Source of the DNA: Bacillus marinisedimentorum
GTDB taxonomy: Bacteria > Bacillota > Bacilli > Bacillales > Bacillaceae_O
Reading direction: 5' to 3'
Length of the DNA stretch: 64,000 nt
Assembly (NCBI RefSeq): GCF_001644195.2
Contig: NZ_LWBL02000054.1
Span: forward strand, 1 to 64,000
Positions 25,190 to 33,650 of the stretch are shown piece after piece. The position numbers and the translations under genes were made by a program. The stretch's first letter is position 1; every line of letters begins with the position of its first letter. A model generated the notes under the pieces. The model did no database searches, was not told the origin of the DNA, and saw only the letters and a list, made by a program, of their open reading frames with translations.

Positions 25190-25489
25190 TTAGTGTGCAG
25201 GGCGTTTATATTCAAATTCTACGCCGTCAATGAAGTTATCATATTTGATATTCAAGTCATAATCATCAAAGTACCACTCATCATCTTTTTCAACAAAGAA
25301 CGTGATGCCGTCTGTAGTATAGTGTACACCCATGTCTTTCGGCTGTTCATTCGAAATTCCGAGTGAGAATCCTTGCTGTATCGTACTATGGCCTCCATAA
25401 CGGGCAAAGAGGCGGACAAAATCACCGTTGTGTAAATCCATTTCATTTTTATACCATTGAAGAGCAGGTTTCGAAATTGAAATTTTCAT
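25190..25489 (-). CDS. yneR: HesB-like protein YneR
   Basis: A 99-residue protein of the HesB/YneR type (MKISISKPALQWYKNEMDL...FVRLFARYGG...GFSLGI). The fold resembles A-type iron-sulfur scaffold proteins but the three usual Cys ligands are absent, as in YneR. It is convergent with yneQ, matching B. subtilis. A second HesB-family gene with selenocysteine lies at 31141, so the genome has both a Cys-less and a Sec form. ATG 25489 follows AAGGGGAT. Confidence 0.85.
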   Translation of the reverse strand: MKISISKPALQWYKNEMDLHNGDFVRLFARYGGHSTIQQGFSLGISNEQPKDMGVHYTTDGITFFVEKDDEWYFDDYDLNIKYDNFIDGVEFEYKRPAH

Positions 25490-25736
25490 GACTCGATCCC
25501 CTTCCAGGTGAATTTTGATTAAACAAAGATGTTCTTTCTTTATACTTCAATCATAAAATGGGGCAATGGAAACGACAACATGCACCTGTGATGTTTTTTT
25601 GAACAATTATAGAAAAATTTAAAAAATGGATTTTCTTCTAATCGATACGATAAACGTTCATGATGACTGCCTGTTTTTATGGTAGAATATGAGAAGCAGA
25701 AACGGTAATGATTGATTGAGATGAAGAGGTGAAACG

Positions 25737-25874
25737 ATGGTGGAAATGGTTGTGAATCTGGTATTGCTCGGCCTTATCGTTTTTCTTTTGCTGATTCTGA
25801 ATGAGATGGGCAAAGATTTGAAACGGATTGCGAATGCGCTTGAAGATGAAGCCGAAGAACGGAAAAAGCGGTGA
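25737..25874 (+). CDS. Small single-pass membrane protein
   Basis: A 45-residue protein from ATG 25737 behind agaggtg. One hydrophobic segment (residues 4-22, VVNLVLLGLIVFLLLILNE) is followed by a charged amphipathic helix (GKDLKRIANALEDEAEERKKR). No family recognised. Too short for usual gene-finding cut-offs, but the ribosome site and membrane-protein pattern support it. Confidence 0.6.
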   Translation: MVEMVVNLVLLGLIVFLLLILNEMGKDLKRIANALEDEAEERKKR

Positions 25875-25914
25875 AAGGGGATACTCCCGGCCGTTACATA
25901 AAGGTTTTCTTGTA

Positions 25915-26075
25915 GCAGGAACAAATGCGCAAGGCGCCCGCTTAGCGGCGTACGCATAAGCGGGGGCACCCGCAGGGAGGTGTTCTTTCCTCCCGGAGGG
26001 GATCACCGCTTATGACGATAGCCGCTGGCACATGGAGCTGGAGGAACAAATGCGCTGGCGCCTGGAGCTGGACGA
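25915..26075 (+). repeat. Extragenic repeat family, copy D
   Basis: GAACAAATGCGCAAGGCGCCCGCTTAGCGGCGTACGCATAAGCGGG and GCTTATGACGATAGCCGCTGG are shared with copy C in the same orientation. A further GAACAAATGCGCTGGCGCCTGGAGCTGG segment repeats the opening block. Non-coding. The motif here is written in parts; the longest shared part is at about 25920-25965. Confidence 0.7.
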
Positions 26076-26130
26076 TTCCCTCCTGGCTTTTTATCCGCAA
26101 CGCTTGCATTTAATCATTTCCTTAACAGCG

Positions 26131-26159
26131 AAAAAGCAGCCGGACCGGCTGCTTTTTTT
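26131..26159 (-). terminator. Terminator after the DUF2187 gene
   Basis: AAAAAGCAGCCGG and CCGGCTGCTTTTTTT form a near-perfect hairpin with T-runs on both strands. The leftward gene at 26170-26355 reads into it. Confidence 0.85.
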
Positions 26160-26169
26160 GGCTAATCGC

Positions 26170-26355
26170 TTAAACAGATTCAAGAATCTCATATTTTTTA
26201 TGGTTGACTACCGTTTTCGAGTTTTCAAAATCCAATTCTTGATAATTGTCCATGACGGTTAGATCGACGATCACGCTGTTTTCATACACAACTTCGACCT
26301 TCCCCCGCATGCCTTCTTTGAAAGCCACCAGATCCCCGATTTTAGCTATTTCCAT
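26170..26355 (-). CDS. DUF2187 (YkvS-like) small protein
   Basis: A 61-residue protein (MEIAKIGDLVAFKEGMRGKVEVVYENSVIVDLTVM...TVVNHKKYEIL). The pattern of an AKIGD-VF opening, NSVIVDLT and TVVNHK matches the YkvS/DUF2187 family of small SH3-like beta-barrel proteins widespread in Bacillus, with no known function. ATG 26355 follows GAGGGAGTG. Confidence 0.85.
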   Translation of the reverse strand: MEIAKIGDLVAFKEGMRGKVEVVYENSVIVDLTVMDNYQELDFENSKTVVNHKKYEILESV

Positions 26356-26857
26356 CGCACAACACTCCCTCGCAATAGTAAACGCTTACAATGATTACAG
26401 CATGTATTTTTTTTAAACGCTGTTTTTTGCAGTTTTGTACTGCAAATTAACCAGTCTGCGCTGTATTTTTTGCAAGCTGAAAAATATTTACTTTCTAGTT
26501 TATACCATCTCAACCATGAATTCCATAGCATAATGCCAATAATTCATTTTTTTGTAAAATCCAATCCTCAAAATCAAGTTGCCAGTATTCATAAACGGAT
26601 TTCTCTTTGCATGAATGGCTATGTTAATCTTGCGGTGGATTTTTGGCAAAGTTTTTATCGGCGGAGTCTTGAGCTGAGAAGGGAACCAGATTCATTTCCT
26701 CTCTTACAGCGGACGTATTCGCCGTTGAGACACTACAAGATGCAGCGAAGAAAATAAATTCTGAACCTGAAATGAAAAAGGGACTGGACGCAAAATTACG
26801 AATAAGGGCAAAGCTTGCAATAAATAAGAGTCCGGCATATGATGCCGGACCCCCCTG
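26356..26857. other. Gene-poor stretch with an unexplained reading frame
   Basis: No gene with both a start and a ribosome site. From 26673 to 26861 one frame stays open without a start codon and translates to a plausible protein end (TADVFAVETLQDAAKKINSE, then MKKGLDAKLRIRAKLA). It may be the remnant of a lost gene. A hairpin at about 26830-26851 (GTCCGGCAT...ATGCCGGAC) serves as the terminator of the leftward gene that follows. Confidence 0.4.
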
Positions 26858-27079
26858 TTAACTGTTATTGCCGCTGTTTCCGAAAAAACGGTTGAATTTC
26901 CTATTTTCCTTTTCCTGCGTTTCGCCCCGGTCTATATACGGGTTTTTTTCGTTGGGATCGGCAGGATCCAAATTCGTTTTTATGACAAGAGACGGGCTTT
27001 CTGAGGCCTCCATGATCATCCTGTCATTAAGTTCATCAAAATCGGGTATGTCTCTGCGTCTGTTATTTTTATTTTCCAT
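26858..27079 (-). CDS. Small hydrophilic hypothetical protein
   Basis: A 73-residue charged protein (MENKNNRRRDIPDFDELNDRMIMEASESPSL) with an Asn/Gly-rich C-terminus (FFGNSGNNS). Strong ribosome site (GTAGGAGGTGCTGTC) before ATG 27079 and a terminator hairpin after the stop. No recognised domain; it lies divergent to the ECF sigma operon. Possibly a spore-associated small protein, by context only. Confidence 0.6.
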   Translation of the reverse strand: MENKNNRRRDIPDFDELNDRMIMEASESPSLVIKTNLDPADPNEKNPYIDRGETQEKENRKFNRFFGNSGNNS

Positions 27080-27205
27080 GACAGCACCTCCTACACCTTA
27101 TTTTTCATTCAATCAGGAGAAATATATACCTATTTAAAAATAATTGCAGGGTTCAGCCGATTAGGTTCGTCAAAGTAAATGGAAGGGCCAAAAAGGGGGG
27201 AGACA

Positions 27206-27757
27206 ATGTACAGTGACGATCAACTAATCAAATATGTGCAATCCGGCAAACGTGACTATTTCAGAGATATTGTCTCCCGCTATGAACGTAAAGTGCTCTC
27301 GGTTGCCTTTAAAGTGACAGGAAACCGCAAAGATGCTGAAGATATCGCACAGGAAGTTTTTGTACAGATTTACCGTTCAATTGGCTCATTCCGAAATGAA
27401 TCCAGTTTTTCAACCTGGGTCTACCGTATTTCCATGAATAAAGCACTCGACTGGAAACGGAAACATTCCAAGGAAAAAATGGAGCAGGATATCACGGTTA
27501 GTGAGAAAGTCGTGCCGATCCAGGAACTGCTTCCGGAGGATTTGCTGATCAACAAAGCCGATCATGAATTCATCATAGGACGGATAAATAGCCTGCCGGA
27601 TAAGTACCAATCGGTATTGAAACTCTATTATTTTGATGAGTTATCTTACCAGGAAATCGCAAGAAAGCTGGACATAGCCGTCAAAACAGTCGAATCAAGG
27701 CTTTACCGGGCAAAAGCGATGCTTCGCGAACAGTTCAGGAAGGAGGGCCTGGGATGA
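27206..27757 (+). CDS. ECF-type RNA polymerase sigma factor
   Basis: A 183-residue sigma factor. Region 2 shows AEDIAQEVFVQIYRSIGSF and FSTWVYRISMNKALDWKRK; region 4 shows YQSVLKLYYFDELSYQEIARK and VKTVESRLYRAKAMLREQF. It lacks regions 1 and 3, as ECF factors do. ATG 27206 after aaggggggag is preferred over the in-frame ATG at 27179. The gene overlaps the anti-sigma gene by 4 bases (ATGA), giving translational coupling. Closest in style to SigW/YlaC-type factors for envelope stress. No clear autoregulated promoter was found. Confidence 0.93.
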   Translation: MYSDDQLIKYVQSGKRDYFRDIVSRYERKVLSVAFKVTGNRKDAEDIAQEVFVQIYRSIGSFRNESSFSTWVYRISMNKALDWKRKHSKEKMEQDITVSEKVVPIQELLPEDLLINKADHEFIIGRINSLPDKYQSVLKLYYFDELSYQEIARKLDIAVKTVESRLYRAKAMLREQFRKEGLG

Positions 27758-28236
27758 AAAGACATATCAATCAAGATACACTGATTTCGCTTCAGCTCGG
27801 TGCACTTGAACCTGCAAAGGAAGAGGCCGTATTGAATCATCTCCAAACATGTTTGCATTGCCGGGAATTGAAACAGGATCTGGACGAACTTCATGCTGCC
27901 TGGGACTCGCCTGTAGACAATTGGGATGACGGGGAATTCACAGAAGCTGTCATGGCGTCCTTGCCTGGCCAGCCTGTTCATAGTTTAATTTCTGAAGCTG
28001 GAAAGACCGGAAAACGCCGACTGTCGAATAAAGCCACATGGCTGAACCTGGGCCTGTCCGCCGCTGCAACTTTCCTCTTCATCTATTACGGGTGGATGCA
28101 GGAATTCAGCAGTTTGCCTACTTATATGATTGGTGCTCTCGATCAAACAACCGATTATATGCAGGTCGGCCTTAATGAGGGTTTTAACGTACTCGAACAG
28201 TTCAACTGGAATAAAGTGATCGATTTGATCAAATAG
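27754..28236 (+). CDS. Zinc-binding anti-sigma factor
   Basis: A 160-residue protein with an N-terminal zinc-finger anti-sigma motif HLQTCLHC (H-x3-C-x2-C) and one transmembrane segment at about 97-112 (KATWLNLGLSAAATFLFIYY). The N-terminus should bind and hold the ECF factor at the membrane until a signal triggers release. Its start overlaps the sigma gene stop. The short outer segment (about 45 residues) would be the sensor. Followed by two membrane genes in the same transcript. Confidence 0.88.
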   Translation: MKRHINQDTLISLQLGALEPAKEEAVLNHLQTCLHCRELKQDLDELHAAWDSPVDNWDDGEFTEAVMASLPGQPVHSLISEAGKTGKRRLSNKATWLNLGLSAAATFLFIYYGWMQEFSSLPTYMIGALDQTTDYMQVGLNEGFNVLEQFNWNKVIDLIK

Positions 28237-28251
28237 AAGGGGGAAATTTCC

Positions 28252-28836
28252 ATGCAGCAAAAATCTAAAGGACTGACATTCTTTTTATCCTTTGTCCCGG
28301 GGCTCGGCCATTTTTATCTCGGCTTGATGAACAGGGGCCTCCAAATTATGATTGCCTTTTTCTCCGTTATGTTTCTCAGTGACCTATTTCATCTTTTCGG
28401 GTTTTTAATGCCTGTTATTTGGTTTTTCGGTTTATTCGACGCCCTGCAGCAGCACCGGCTTGTAACAACAGAAGACGGGCATCCGGACCGTCCGTTTATC
28501 GAGTGGGGGCATCTGCATGAGCGGAAAGACTTACTTGGCTGGGGCCTGATCGTCTTTGGCATTCTGTTGATCCTTGATAAACTCACCATTTACTTTTTCA
28601 ACATGCCGCTATTCATCATGATGAGAAACGCACTTGTCGGTGTCCTCCTCATCGTACTTGGCTGGTATTTAATAAAGGGCAGAGGAGGCAGCAGCGGCCA
28701 CGAGACAGAGTCCGGCCGGGCAGAAAGCAGCTTAGAATCTCCTGCATTTCAGGATGATGGAGTGCGTGAGCCTGCAGATGAACCAGAGGACAAGGATGCT
28801 CCTGATGCTGACTGGAAAGAAGGGGAACTCAAATGA
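28252..28836 (+). CDS. TM2-like multi-pass membrane protein
   Basis: A 194-residue protein. It opens with KSKGLTFFLSFVPGLGHFYLGLMNRGLQ, the GxGHxYLG pattern of TM2-type domains. About four membrane segments follow, and then an acidic, Ser/Glu/Asp-rich cytoplasmic tail. It overlaps the next gene by 4 bases. As part of the ECF operon it probably belongs to an envelope-stress module; its own role is unknown. Confidence 0.75.
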   Translation: MQQKSKGLTFFLSFVPGLGHFYLGLMNRGLQIMIAFFSVMFLSDLFHLFGFLMPVIWFFGLFDALQQHRLVTTEDGHPDRPFIEWGHLHERKDLLGWGLIVFGILLILDKLTIYFFNMPLFIMMRNALVGVLLIVLGWYLIKGRGGSSGHETESGRAESSLESPAFQDDGVREPADEPEDKDAPDADWKEGELK

Positions 28837-29900
28837 GAAACTGGAAAATCGGTACGTTCACCGCCGGGATTTCTCTGATCGCCATCGGCGTGGTTTGGCT
28901 CGGCAACCAGGTGTGGAATATACCGCTCGACCGAGTTATTGCCAATGGATGGCCGTTTCTGCTCATTTTGCTTGGTGCTGAAATCCTTTTTCACCAGCTG
29001 TATCGGAAAGACACACCGGTCAAAATAGACTTTTTAAGTATCTTCCTGCTTATTTTTCTCGGTTTTATCTCCATCGGTGTTTATTCCATGCAAGCATCCG
29101 GGCTATTTACAGCAGTAAAAGGAATTGTGAGCACGTCTGAATATTCCCGGGATATTAATGAGTCCTATGAAATTGAAGAAAATATTGAGGAAATCTACAT
29201 TGAAATTCCGAATGCGGATCTTGTTTTGGAAGGTGAAGAGACAGATGAATTGATGGTATCAGGAACACTTGAAGCAAACGCTGAAGACAGGCAGGAGGCA
29301 GAAAACGCCTTCAATGATGCCATCACTTACACGACATCGGGCAATAAAGCTTATTTTAAAATTAAGCAGCCGAAAAAGACATCGTTTTTGAACCTGGATC
29401 GGTTTCATTCAGACCTCAAGGTCCATCTCCCATCCGACCTGTATACATCCATCAACGTAACGAACGGCGAAATAGTTGCAGAGAAACTTTCGAACGGTGC
29501 GGAAATTCGATTGGTGAATGGCAAGATTGAAGTTTTCGATGTGCAAAACGGCCTTGATGCCAGTCTTACCAACGGGGATATTCTATTGAAGAATATAGAG
29601 GGAGAGGTGAAGGCAGAAGGGGTGAACGGCTCGATTGAAGCAGAACAGGGGAAAGTAACAGATGACTGGAAGGTCGGTCTCACAAATGGCGATATGGAAT
29701 TCAGTCTTGCCAGAACCAGTAATGCAACAGTTAAAGCCGCTGCAAAAAACGGTACTGTTGAAGGGAGTGCTGATTGGATCCGGCCGAACCGGAAAGATAG
29801 TCCCGCCTATAAAAAAGAAGGCGAGCTCATACTCGGCGAGGGTGAACACCGAATAAACCTTTCTGTCGGCAATGGTGATGTAGCGGTAGATTTAAAATAG
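28833..29900 (+). CDS. LiaF-like membrane protein with DUF4097-type beta-helix
   Basis: A 355-residue protein. The N-terminal third has four hydrophobic segments (IGVVWLGNQV, WPFLLILLGAEILF, FLLIFLGFISIGVY), as in LiaF/DUF5668 proteins. From about residue 120 the sequence turns into a repetitive beta-rich region (SINVTNGEIVAEKLSNG, LVNGKIEVFDVQNG, SLTNGDILLKN), a DUF4097-like beta-helix outside the membrane. LiaF proteins inhibit envelope-stress signalling, so a sensor or brake for the ECF system is a sensible inference. Ends the operon. Confidence 0.8.
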   Translation: MRNWKIGTFTAGISLIAIGVVWLGNQVWNIPLDRVIANGWPFLLILLGAEILFHQLYRKDTPVKIDFLSIFLLIFLGFISIGVYSMQASGLFTAVKGIVSTSEYSRDINESYEIEENIEEIYIEIPNADLVLEGEETDELMVSGTLEANAEDRQEAENAFNDAITYTTSGNKAYFKIKQPKKTSFLNLDRFHSDLKVHLPSDLYTSINVTNGEIVAEKLSNGAEIRLVNGKIEVFDVQNGLDASLTNGDILLKNIEGEVKAEGVNGSIEAEQGKVTDDWKVGLTNGDMEFSLARTSNATVKAAAKNGTVEGSADWIRPNRKDSPAYKKEGELILGEGEHRINLSVGNGDVAVDLK

Positions 29901-29902
29901 CA

Positions 29903-29936
29903 AAAAGAGCCCGCCATTTTGTGCGGGCTCTTTCAA
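29903..29936. terminator. Terminator between the ECF operon and the zinc lipoprotein
   Basis: AAAAAGAGCCCGC...GCGGGCTCTTTC forms a GC-rich stem flanked by A and T runs, so it can serve both convergent transcripts. Confidence 0.88.
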
Positions 29937-29938
29937 GT

Positions 29939-30898
29939 TTAATCCAGCGCTTTTTCCATCGACTTGATGTTTTTCCTCATCAGGCTGAAGTAATCTTCAT
30001 CATTTTCCACATCTTCCTCTGTAAGGACAGCGAGATTATGGAGGTAAAGAACATCTGCACCGATCTCTTCCTTTATGATATCAGCGACTTTCGGTGTGAC
30101 GTTTTGCTCAAATAAAATCGTATCGATGTTGTACTCGCGTGCTTGCTTTATCAGCTTTTCAAGTTCGGCCTGCGTTGGTTCCTGAGATGGTGAAAGACCG
30201 GTGATGGCCAGCTGCTCAAGGCCGTAGCGGTCTTCCCAATATTCGTAGGCAGCATGGGAAACCATGAACTTTTTAGTGGATGTTTTTCCGGCAGCCGCTT
30301 CAAACTCCGCATTGATCTTTTCAAGATCGGATTTCAGAACTTTAAAATTCTCTTCAAAGTCATCTTCCGCTTCAGGTTTCAGTTCCTGTAGCGCATTTTT
30401 AATATTTTCAGCCATCGTAACAGCAAGGACCGGGTCAAGCCAGATGTGCGGATTCACATCGCCATGGGCATGTTCATCGTCTTCATTTCCTTCTTCACCT
30501 TCGTGATTTTCTTCTTTTTCATCATGCTCTCCGGACTCGATGCCTGCCGAAGCCTCGTAAAATTTCACGTTTTCTTTTTCCAGCGCACTTTCCATTTTGT
30601 CTGCATAGGGTTCCATTCCGACTCCGTTATAAATGAAAGCATCGGCTTCAGCAACTTTCACGATCGTTTTCTGGGTCGGCTCAAATGTATGGGCGTCCCC
30701 GCCCAGCGGCATGATATTGGTGACTTTGACATGTTCCCCACCGATTTTTTCAGTAAAGTCTTCGACTGGGAACAATGAAGTATAAATGGATAACTCGCCA
30801 TCTTTAGGCATGTCCTCTTTATTTCCCCCGGCACAGCCTGCCAGGAAAAGGATGGGAACAAGGGAAAATATGATAGCAACCTTCATTATTCTTTTCAA
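29939..30898 (-). CDS. Zinc ABC transporter substrate-binding lipoprotein
   Basis: A 319-residue cluster A-1 binding protein (ZnuA/AdcA type). The lipobox is LAGC; TSLFPVEDFTEKIGGEHV and MPLGGDAHTFEPT bring the first metal His. A His/Glu/Asp-rich loop (GEHDEKEENHEGEEG...DEHAHGDVNPHIW) and SHAAYEYW complete the pattern. TTG 30898 lies 8 bases after AAAGGAG and is chosen over the longer ATG frame. A Zur operator lies upstream. No permease or ATPase gene is adjacent, so it must work with transporter parts encoded elsewhere. Confidence 0.92.
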   Translation of the reverse strand: MKRIMKVAIIFSLVPILFLAGCAGGNKEDMPKDGELSIYTSLFPVEDFTEKIGGEHVKVTNIMPLGGDAHTFEPTQKTIVKVAEADAFIYNGVGMEPYADKMESALEKENVKFYEASAGIESGEHDEKEENHEGEEGNEDDEHAHGDVNPHIWLDPVLAVTMAENIKNALQELKPEAEDDFEENFKVLKSDLEKINAEFEAAAGKTSTKKFMVSHAAYEYWEDRYGLEQLAITGLSPSQEPTQAELEKLIKQAREYNIDTILFEQNVTPKVADIIKEEIGADVLYLHNLAVLTEEDVENDEDYFSLMRKNIKSMEKALD

Positions 30899-30951
30899 GT
30901 GTTTATCTCCTTTCTCATTCGGATACAGCATATTGACATAGCCGTATTATA

Positions 30952-30966
30952 TCGTAATGATTACGA
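30952..30966 (-). promoter_or_regulatory. Zur operator
   Basis: TCGTAATGATTACGA is a perfect 7-1-7 palindrome matching the Bacillus Zur consensus (TCGTAAT-N-ATTACGA). It lies 54 bases upstream of the zinc lipoprotein start. Repression when zinc is plentiful is expected. Confidence 0.92.
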
Positions 30967-31140
30967 TTTGTAAATGAAATTGAAATATCGCTGAAATGTC
31001 ATAAATATTTTTGGATACGGCTTTCCTATAAAAGCACTTATGTTATAATAAGCCAGTGTCATAATACCCCGGCAAGCATATTTATTGCCGTATAAAAACA
31101 TGTGTTGCTACACTATTCACATAAAAGGGAGGTCGACAAC

Positions 31141-31461
31141 GTGATTTCAGTTACTAATGCTGCAGTTGAGCAGCTTAAAAAAGAACTTGAACGGTTTGAA
31201 GTGAGCGAAGAAGATTACTTCATCCGCCTGACAATGGGCATTGGCTGAGGTGGCCCTCAGCTTCGACTGGCTCTGGAAGAGTCAGCTTTAGACAGTGACA
31301 CTGTTGTGGAGGAAGGCGGCTTGAAATTCCTCGTACATGAGGGGGACCGCCAATTTTTCGATAACTCGAAGCTTGATTTTGTCCGGTCATTCATGGGCGG
31401 CGGAAGATTCGATATCATCCATGGGGAACAAAAGCGGTTCACAAGTGAATCAAATTGCTAA
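31141..31461 (+). CDS. HesB-like selenoprotein
   Basis: GTG 31141 (ribosome site gggaggtcgac) opens a 106-residue frame if TGA 31246-31248 is read as selenocysteine. The context LTMGIGUGGPQLRLALEE puts U36 where HesB/IscA-type proteins have the first metal-binding Cys (GxGCGG). The remaining frame keeps HesB features (GLKFLVHEGDR, FDNSKLDFV, GGGRFDI) and ends with a lone Cys. HesB-like selenoproteins are a known family. A SECIS hairpin follows the UGA. Without Sec only a 35-residue stub would form. Located before glyS with its own terminator. Confidence 0.88.
31246..31285 (+). promoter_or_regulatory. SECIS element of the HesB-like gene
   Basis: CTGGCTCT (31267-31274), loop GGA (31275-31277), AGAGTCAG (31278-31285): eight pairs with one G-T. 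The loop starts 26 nt after the UGA and opens with GG, as in bacterial SECIS elements. Confidence 0.8.
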
Positions 31462-31465
31462 ACAG

Positions 31466-31500
31466 AAGCCAATCCCTGTCTTGAACAGGGATTGTTTATT
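31466..31500 (+). terminator. Terminator after the HesB-like gene
   Basis: CAATCCCTGT, loop CTTGA, ACAGGGATTG then TTTATTTTA: intrinsic terminator a few bases after the stop. Confidence 0.82.
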
Positions 31501-31570
31501 TTAAAACTTACTTCCATGCTGCACTTGACCGGAATCTTTTTATTGAGTAACATATAGGATACTTAGAACA

Positions 31571-31792
31571 TAATGATGAAGCGTTGATGGAACAATAATA
31601 GCCTTAACCACTTGTCAAAGCGATCCGGGGATGGTGGAAGCCCGGAACAATGTTATGGTGAAACGGCATTCCGGAGCATCTTGCCCAGCAAAAGGGGATA
31701 CGGGATACTTCCGTATCAACCAGGGTGGAACCGCGGGAACCGACTCCCGTCCCTGGACATGTGACATGCATGTCCTCGGACGGGAGTTTTTT
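31571..31792 (+). ncRNA. T-box leader of glyS
   Basis: A tRNA-Gly-sensing leader. The T-box AGGGTGGAACCGCGGG is at 31722-31737. The competing terminator pairs ACTCCCGTCC (31743-31752) with GGACGGGAGT (31778-31787) ahead of TTTTTTA. The stem I apical loop ATGGTGGAAGC and a Gly specifier GGC at 31665-31667 (followed by A) are visible. Uncharged tRNA-Gly should allow read-through into glyS. Confidence 0.92.
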
Positions 31793-31830
31793 ATATCTCT
31801 ATTAAATTGGACTAAAGGAGAATCAGAAAT

Positions 31831-33213
31831 ATGGAAAAATCTATGGACACGATTACTTCGCATGCCAAACACAGGGGATTCATCTTCCCGGGATCCGATG
31901 TATACGGCGGGCTTGCCAATACATGGGATTATGGCCCGCTCGGCGTCGAGCTCAAAAATAACATCAAGGATGCCTGGTGGAAAAAATTCGTCCAGGAATC
32001 CCCGCATAATGTCGGTCTGGATGCGGCAATCCTGATGAACCCAAAGACGTGGGAAGCTTCCGGGCACCTCGGCAACTTCAACGACCCGATGATTGACTGC
32101 AAACAATGTAAATCGAGGTTCCGGGCTGATAAACTCATCGAGACACACGCCCATGAAAATGGGGAAGAAGTCATTGCCGATGGTCTTTCTTTCGATGAAA
32201 TGGAAAAAATGATCGACGAAAAAGGCATCGAGTGCCCGGAGTGCGGTGCAAAAGACTTCACCGGAATCCGGCAGTTCAATTTGATGTTCAAAACCCACCA
32301 GGGTGTCACAGAAGGATCCGGCAGCGAAATTTATTTACGGCCTGAAACCGCTCAGGGAATTTTTGTGAATTTCAAAAATGTCCAACGATCAATGCGGAAA
32401 AAACTCCCATTCGGCATCGCTCAGATCGGAAAGAGTTTCCGTAACGAAATCACCCCGGGCAACTTCACGTTCCGCACCCGCGAATTCGAACAAATGGAAC
32501 TCGAATTTTTCTGCAAACCGGGCAATGAGCTGGAATGGTTTGATTACTGGAAAACCTTCTCGAAAGAATGGCTTCTTTCACTTGGAATCAATGAAGACAG
32601 CATCCGTCTCCGTGACCATGATGATGATGAACTTTCCCATTACAGCAACGCGACAACTGACATCGAGTACAAATTCCCGTTCGGATGGGGGGAACTTTGG
32701 GGCATCGCGTCCAGGACCGATTACGACTTGAAGCAGCACCAGGAACATTCCGGTGAAGATTTCCAATACATCGACCAGGAAACGAATGAGCGCTATATTC
32801 CATATTGCATCGAACCGTCACTGGGAGCAGACCGGGTGACGCTGAGTTACTTAATTGATGCCTATGATGAAGAAGAATTGGAAGACGGCACAAGCCGTAC
32901 CGTTATGCATTTCCATCCAGCAATAGCTCCTTATAAAGCAGCCGTTCTTCCGCTTTCGAAAAAGCTATCCGAACAGGCTCAGGCTGTCTGGCAGGAGTTG
33001 GCCGGCGATTTCATGGTAGATTACGATGAATCCGGATCGATCGGAAAAAGGTACCGCCGCCAGGATGAAATCGGAACGCCATATTGCATCACATTCGACT
33101 TCGATTCACTTGAAGACAACAGCGTGACCGTCCGTGACCGTGACACGATGGAGCAAGTCCGCCTTCCGATTAATGAGTTGAAGTCATACTTGAAGGAAAA
33201 AATACAATTTTAA
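31831..33213 (+). CDS. glyS: Glycyl-tRNA synthetase (class II, single chain)
   Basis: A 460-residue alpha2-type glycyl-tRNA synthetase that charges tRNA-Gly. Class II marks include [21 protein letters not shown], the motif 2 region [20 protein letters not shown] and the motif 3 region [12 protein letters not shown] CxxC pair insertion (DCKQCKSRF...CPECGAKDF) is typical of the family. ATG 31831 follows aaaggag. A T-box leader controls it. The gene is complete and ends before a terminator. Confidence 0.97.
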   Translation: MEKSMDTITSHAKHRGFIFPGSDVYGGLANTWDYGPLGVELKNNIKDAWWKKFVQESPHNVGLDAAILMNPKTWEASGHLGNFNDPMIDCKQCKSRFRADKLIETHAHENGEEVIADGLSFDEMEKMIDEKGIECPECGAKDFTGIRQFNLMFKTHQGVTEGSGSEIYLRPETAQGIFVNFKNVQRSMRKKLPFGIAQIGKSFRNEITPGNFTFRTREFEQMELEFFCKPGNELEWFDYWKTFSKEWLLSLGINEDSIRLRDHDDDELSHYSNATTDIEYKFPFGWGELWGIASRTDYDLKQHQEHSGEDFQYIDQETNERYIPYCIEPSLGADRVTLSYLIDAYDEEELEDGTSRTVMHFHPAIAPYKAAVLPLSKKLSEQAQAVWQELAGDFMVDYDESGSIGKRYRRQDEIGTPYCITFDFDSLEDNSVTVRDRDTMEQVRLPINELKSYLKEKIQF

Positions 33214-33243
33214 TAACAAGTAACATTTTAAATGCAAGCGTTC

Positions 33244-33287
33244 AAAACGAGTATGGAACTGTAAAGGTTTCATACTCGTTTTTTTGT
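33244..33287 (+). terminator. Terminator after glyS
   Basis: AAAACGAGTATG...CATACTCGTTTTTTT; long stem with a T-run. Confidence 0.88.
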
Positions 33288-33609
33288 TGTCACATAAGGT
33301 TATAAGCTCCTTCTTATTTAAGTTAAAGGATAAAAAAAGTTCTTTTGAAATATACAAAGAGAGGATAACTGTACTTATAAATATAAGGGCACAGAATAGC
33401 TGTATCAGGTGATCAATCAACCTTGCCAAAAGATTATTATTTAAGAGAATTCAACTATCTTTCACATTTATCCCTATACCATTCCAAACGAAAATCACTT
33501 GTTTTTCAGCAAGAATACCCAAATACAACATAGGATAATGAAAATAGAAAAAATTGAGATGGAAGCCTTGAATTTTCTGAATTATGAGTTATATTAAAGA
33601 TAGGCATAC

Positions 33610-33627
33610 ATACTGACCGGTTAGTAA
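33610..33627. promoter_or_regulatory. TetR-type operator before the acyl-CoA operon
   Basis: ATACTGACCGGTTAGTAA is an imperfect 18-bp palindrome (ATACTGA-CCGG-TTAGTAA). A matching site, ATACTGACCATTCGGTAT, lies at 38280-38297 before the second operon. It sits just downstream of a SigA-like promoter, as expected for repression by the TetR protein encoded at 37674. Confidence 0.75.
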
Positions 33628-33650
33628 AATAAACAAAAGGGGATAAGGCA

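Larger units (their letters stand above)
33214..33650. other. Gene-free stretch between glyS and the acyl-CoA operon
   Basis: About 440 AT-rich bases. It contains the glyS terminator (33244-33287) and, at its right end, a candidate promoter (TTGAAT, 16-base spacer, TATATT, about 33570-33597) and a TetR-type operator (33610-33627). No gene is supported in between. Confidence 0.6.

Noticed and set aside
25055..25366. 103-residue rightward frame over yneR
   Set aside because: Overlaps the real leftward HesB-like gene and its terminator; no ribosome site.
27120..27180. ECF-type autoregulated promoter before the sigma gene
   Set aside because: A CGTC is present near 27167 but no AAC-type -35 motif lies at the right distance.
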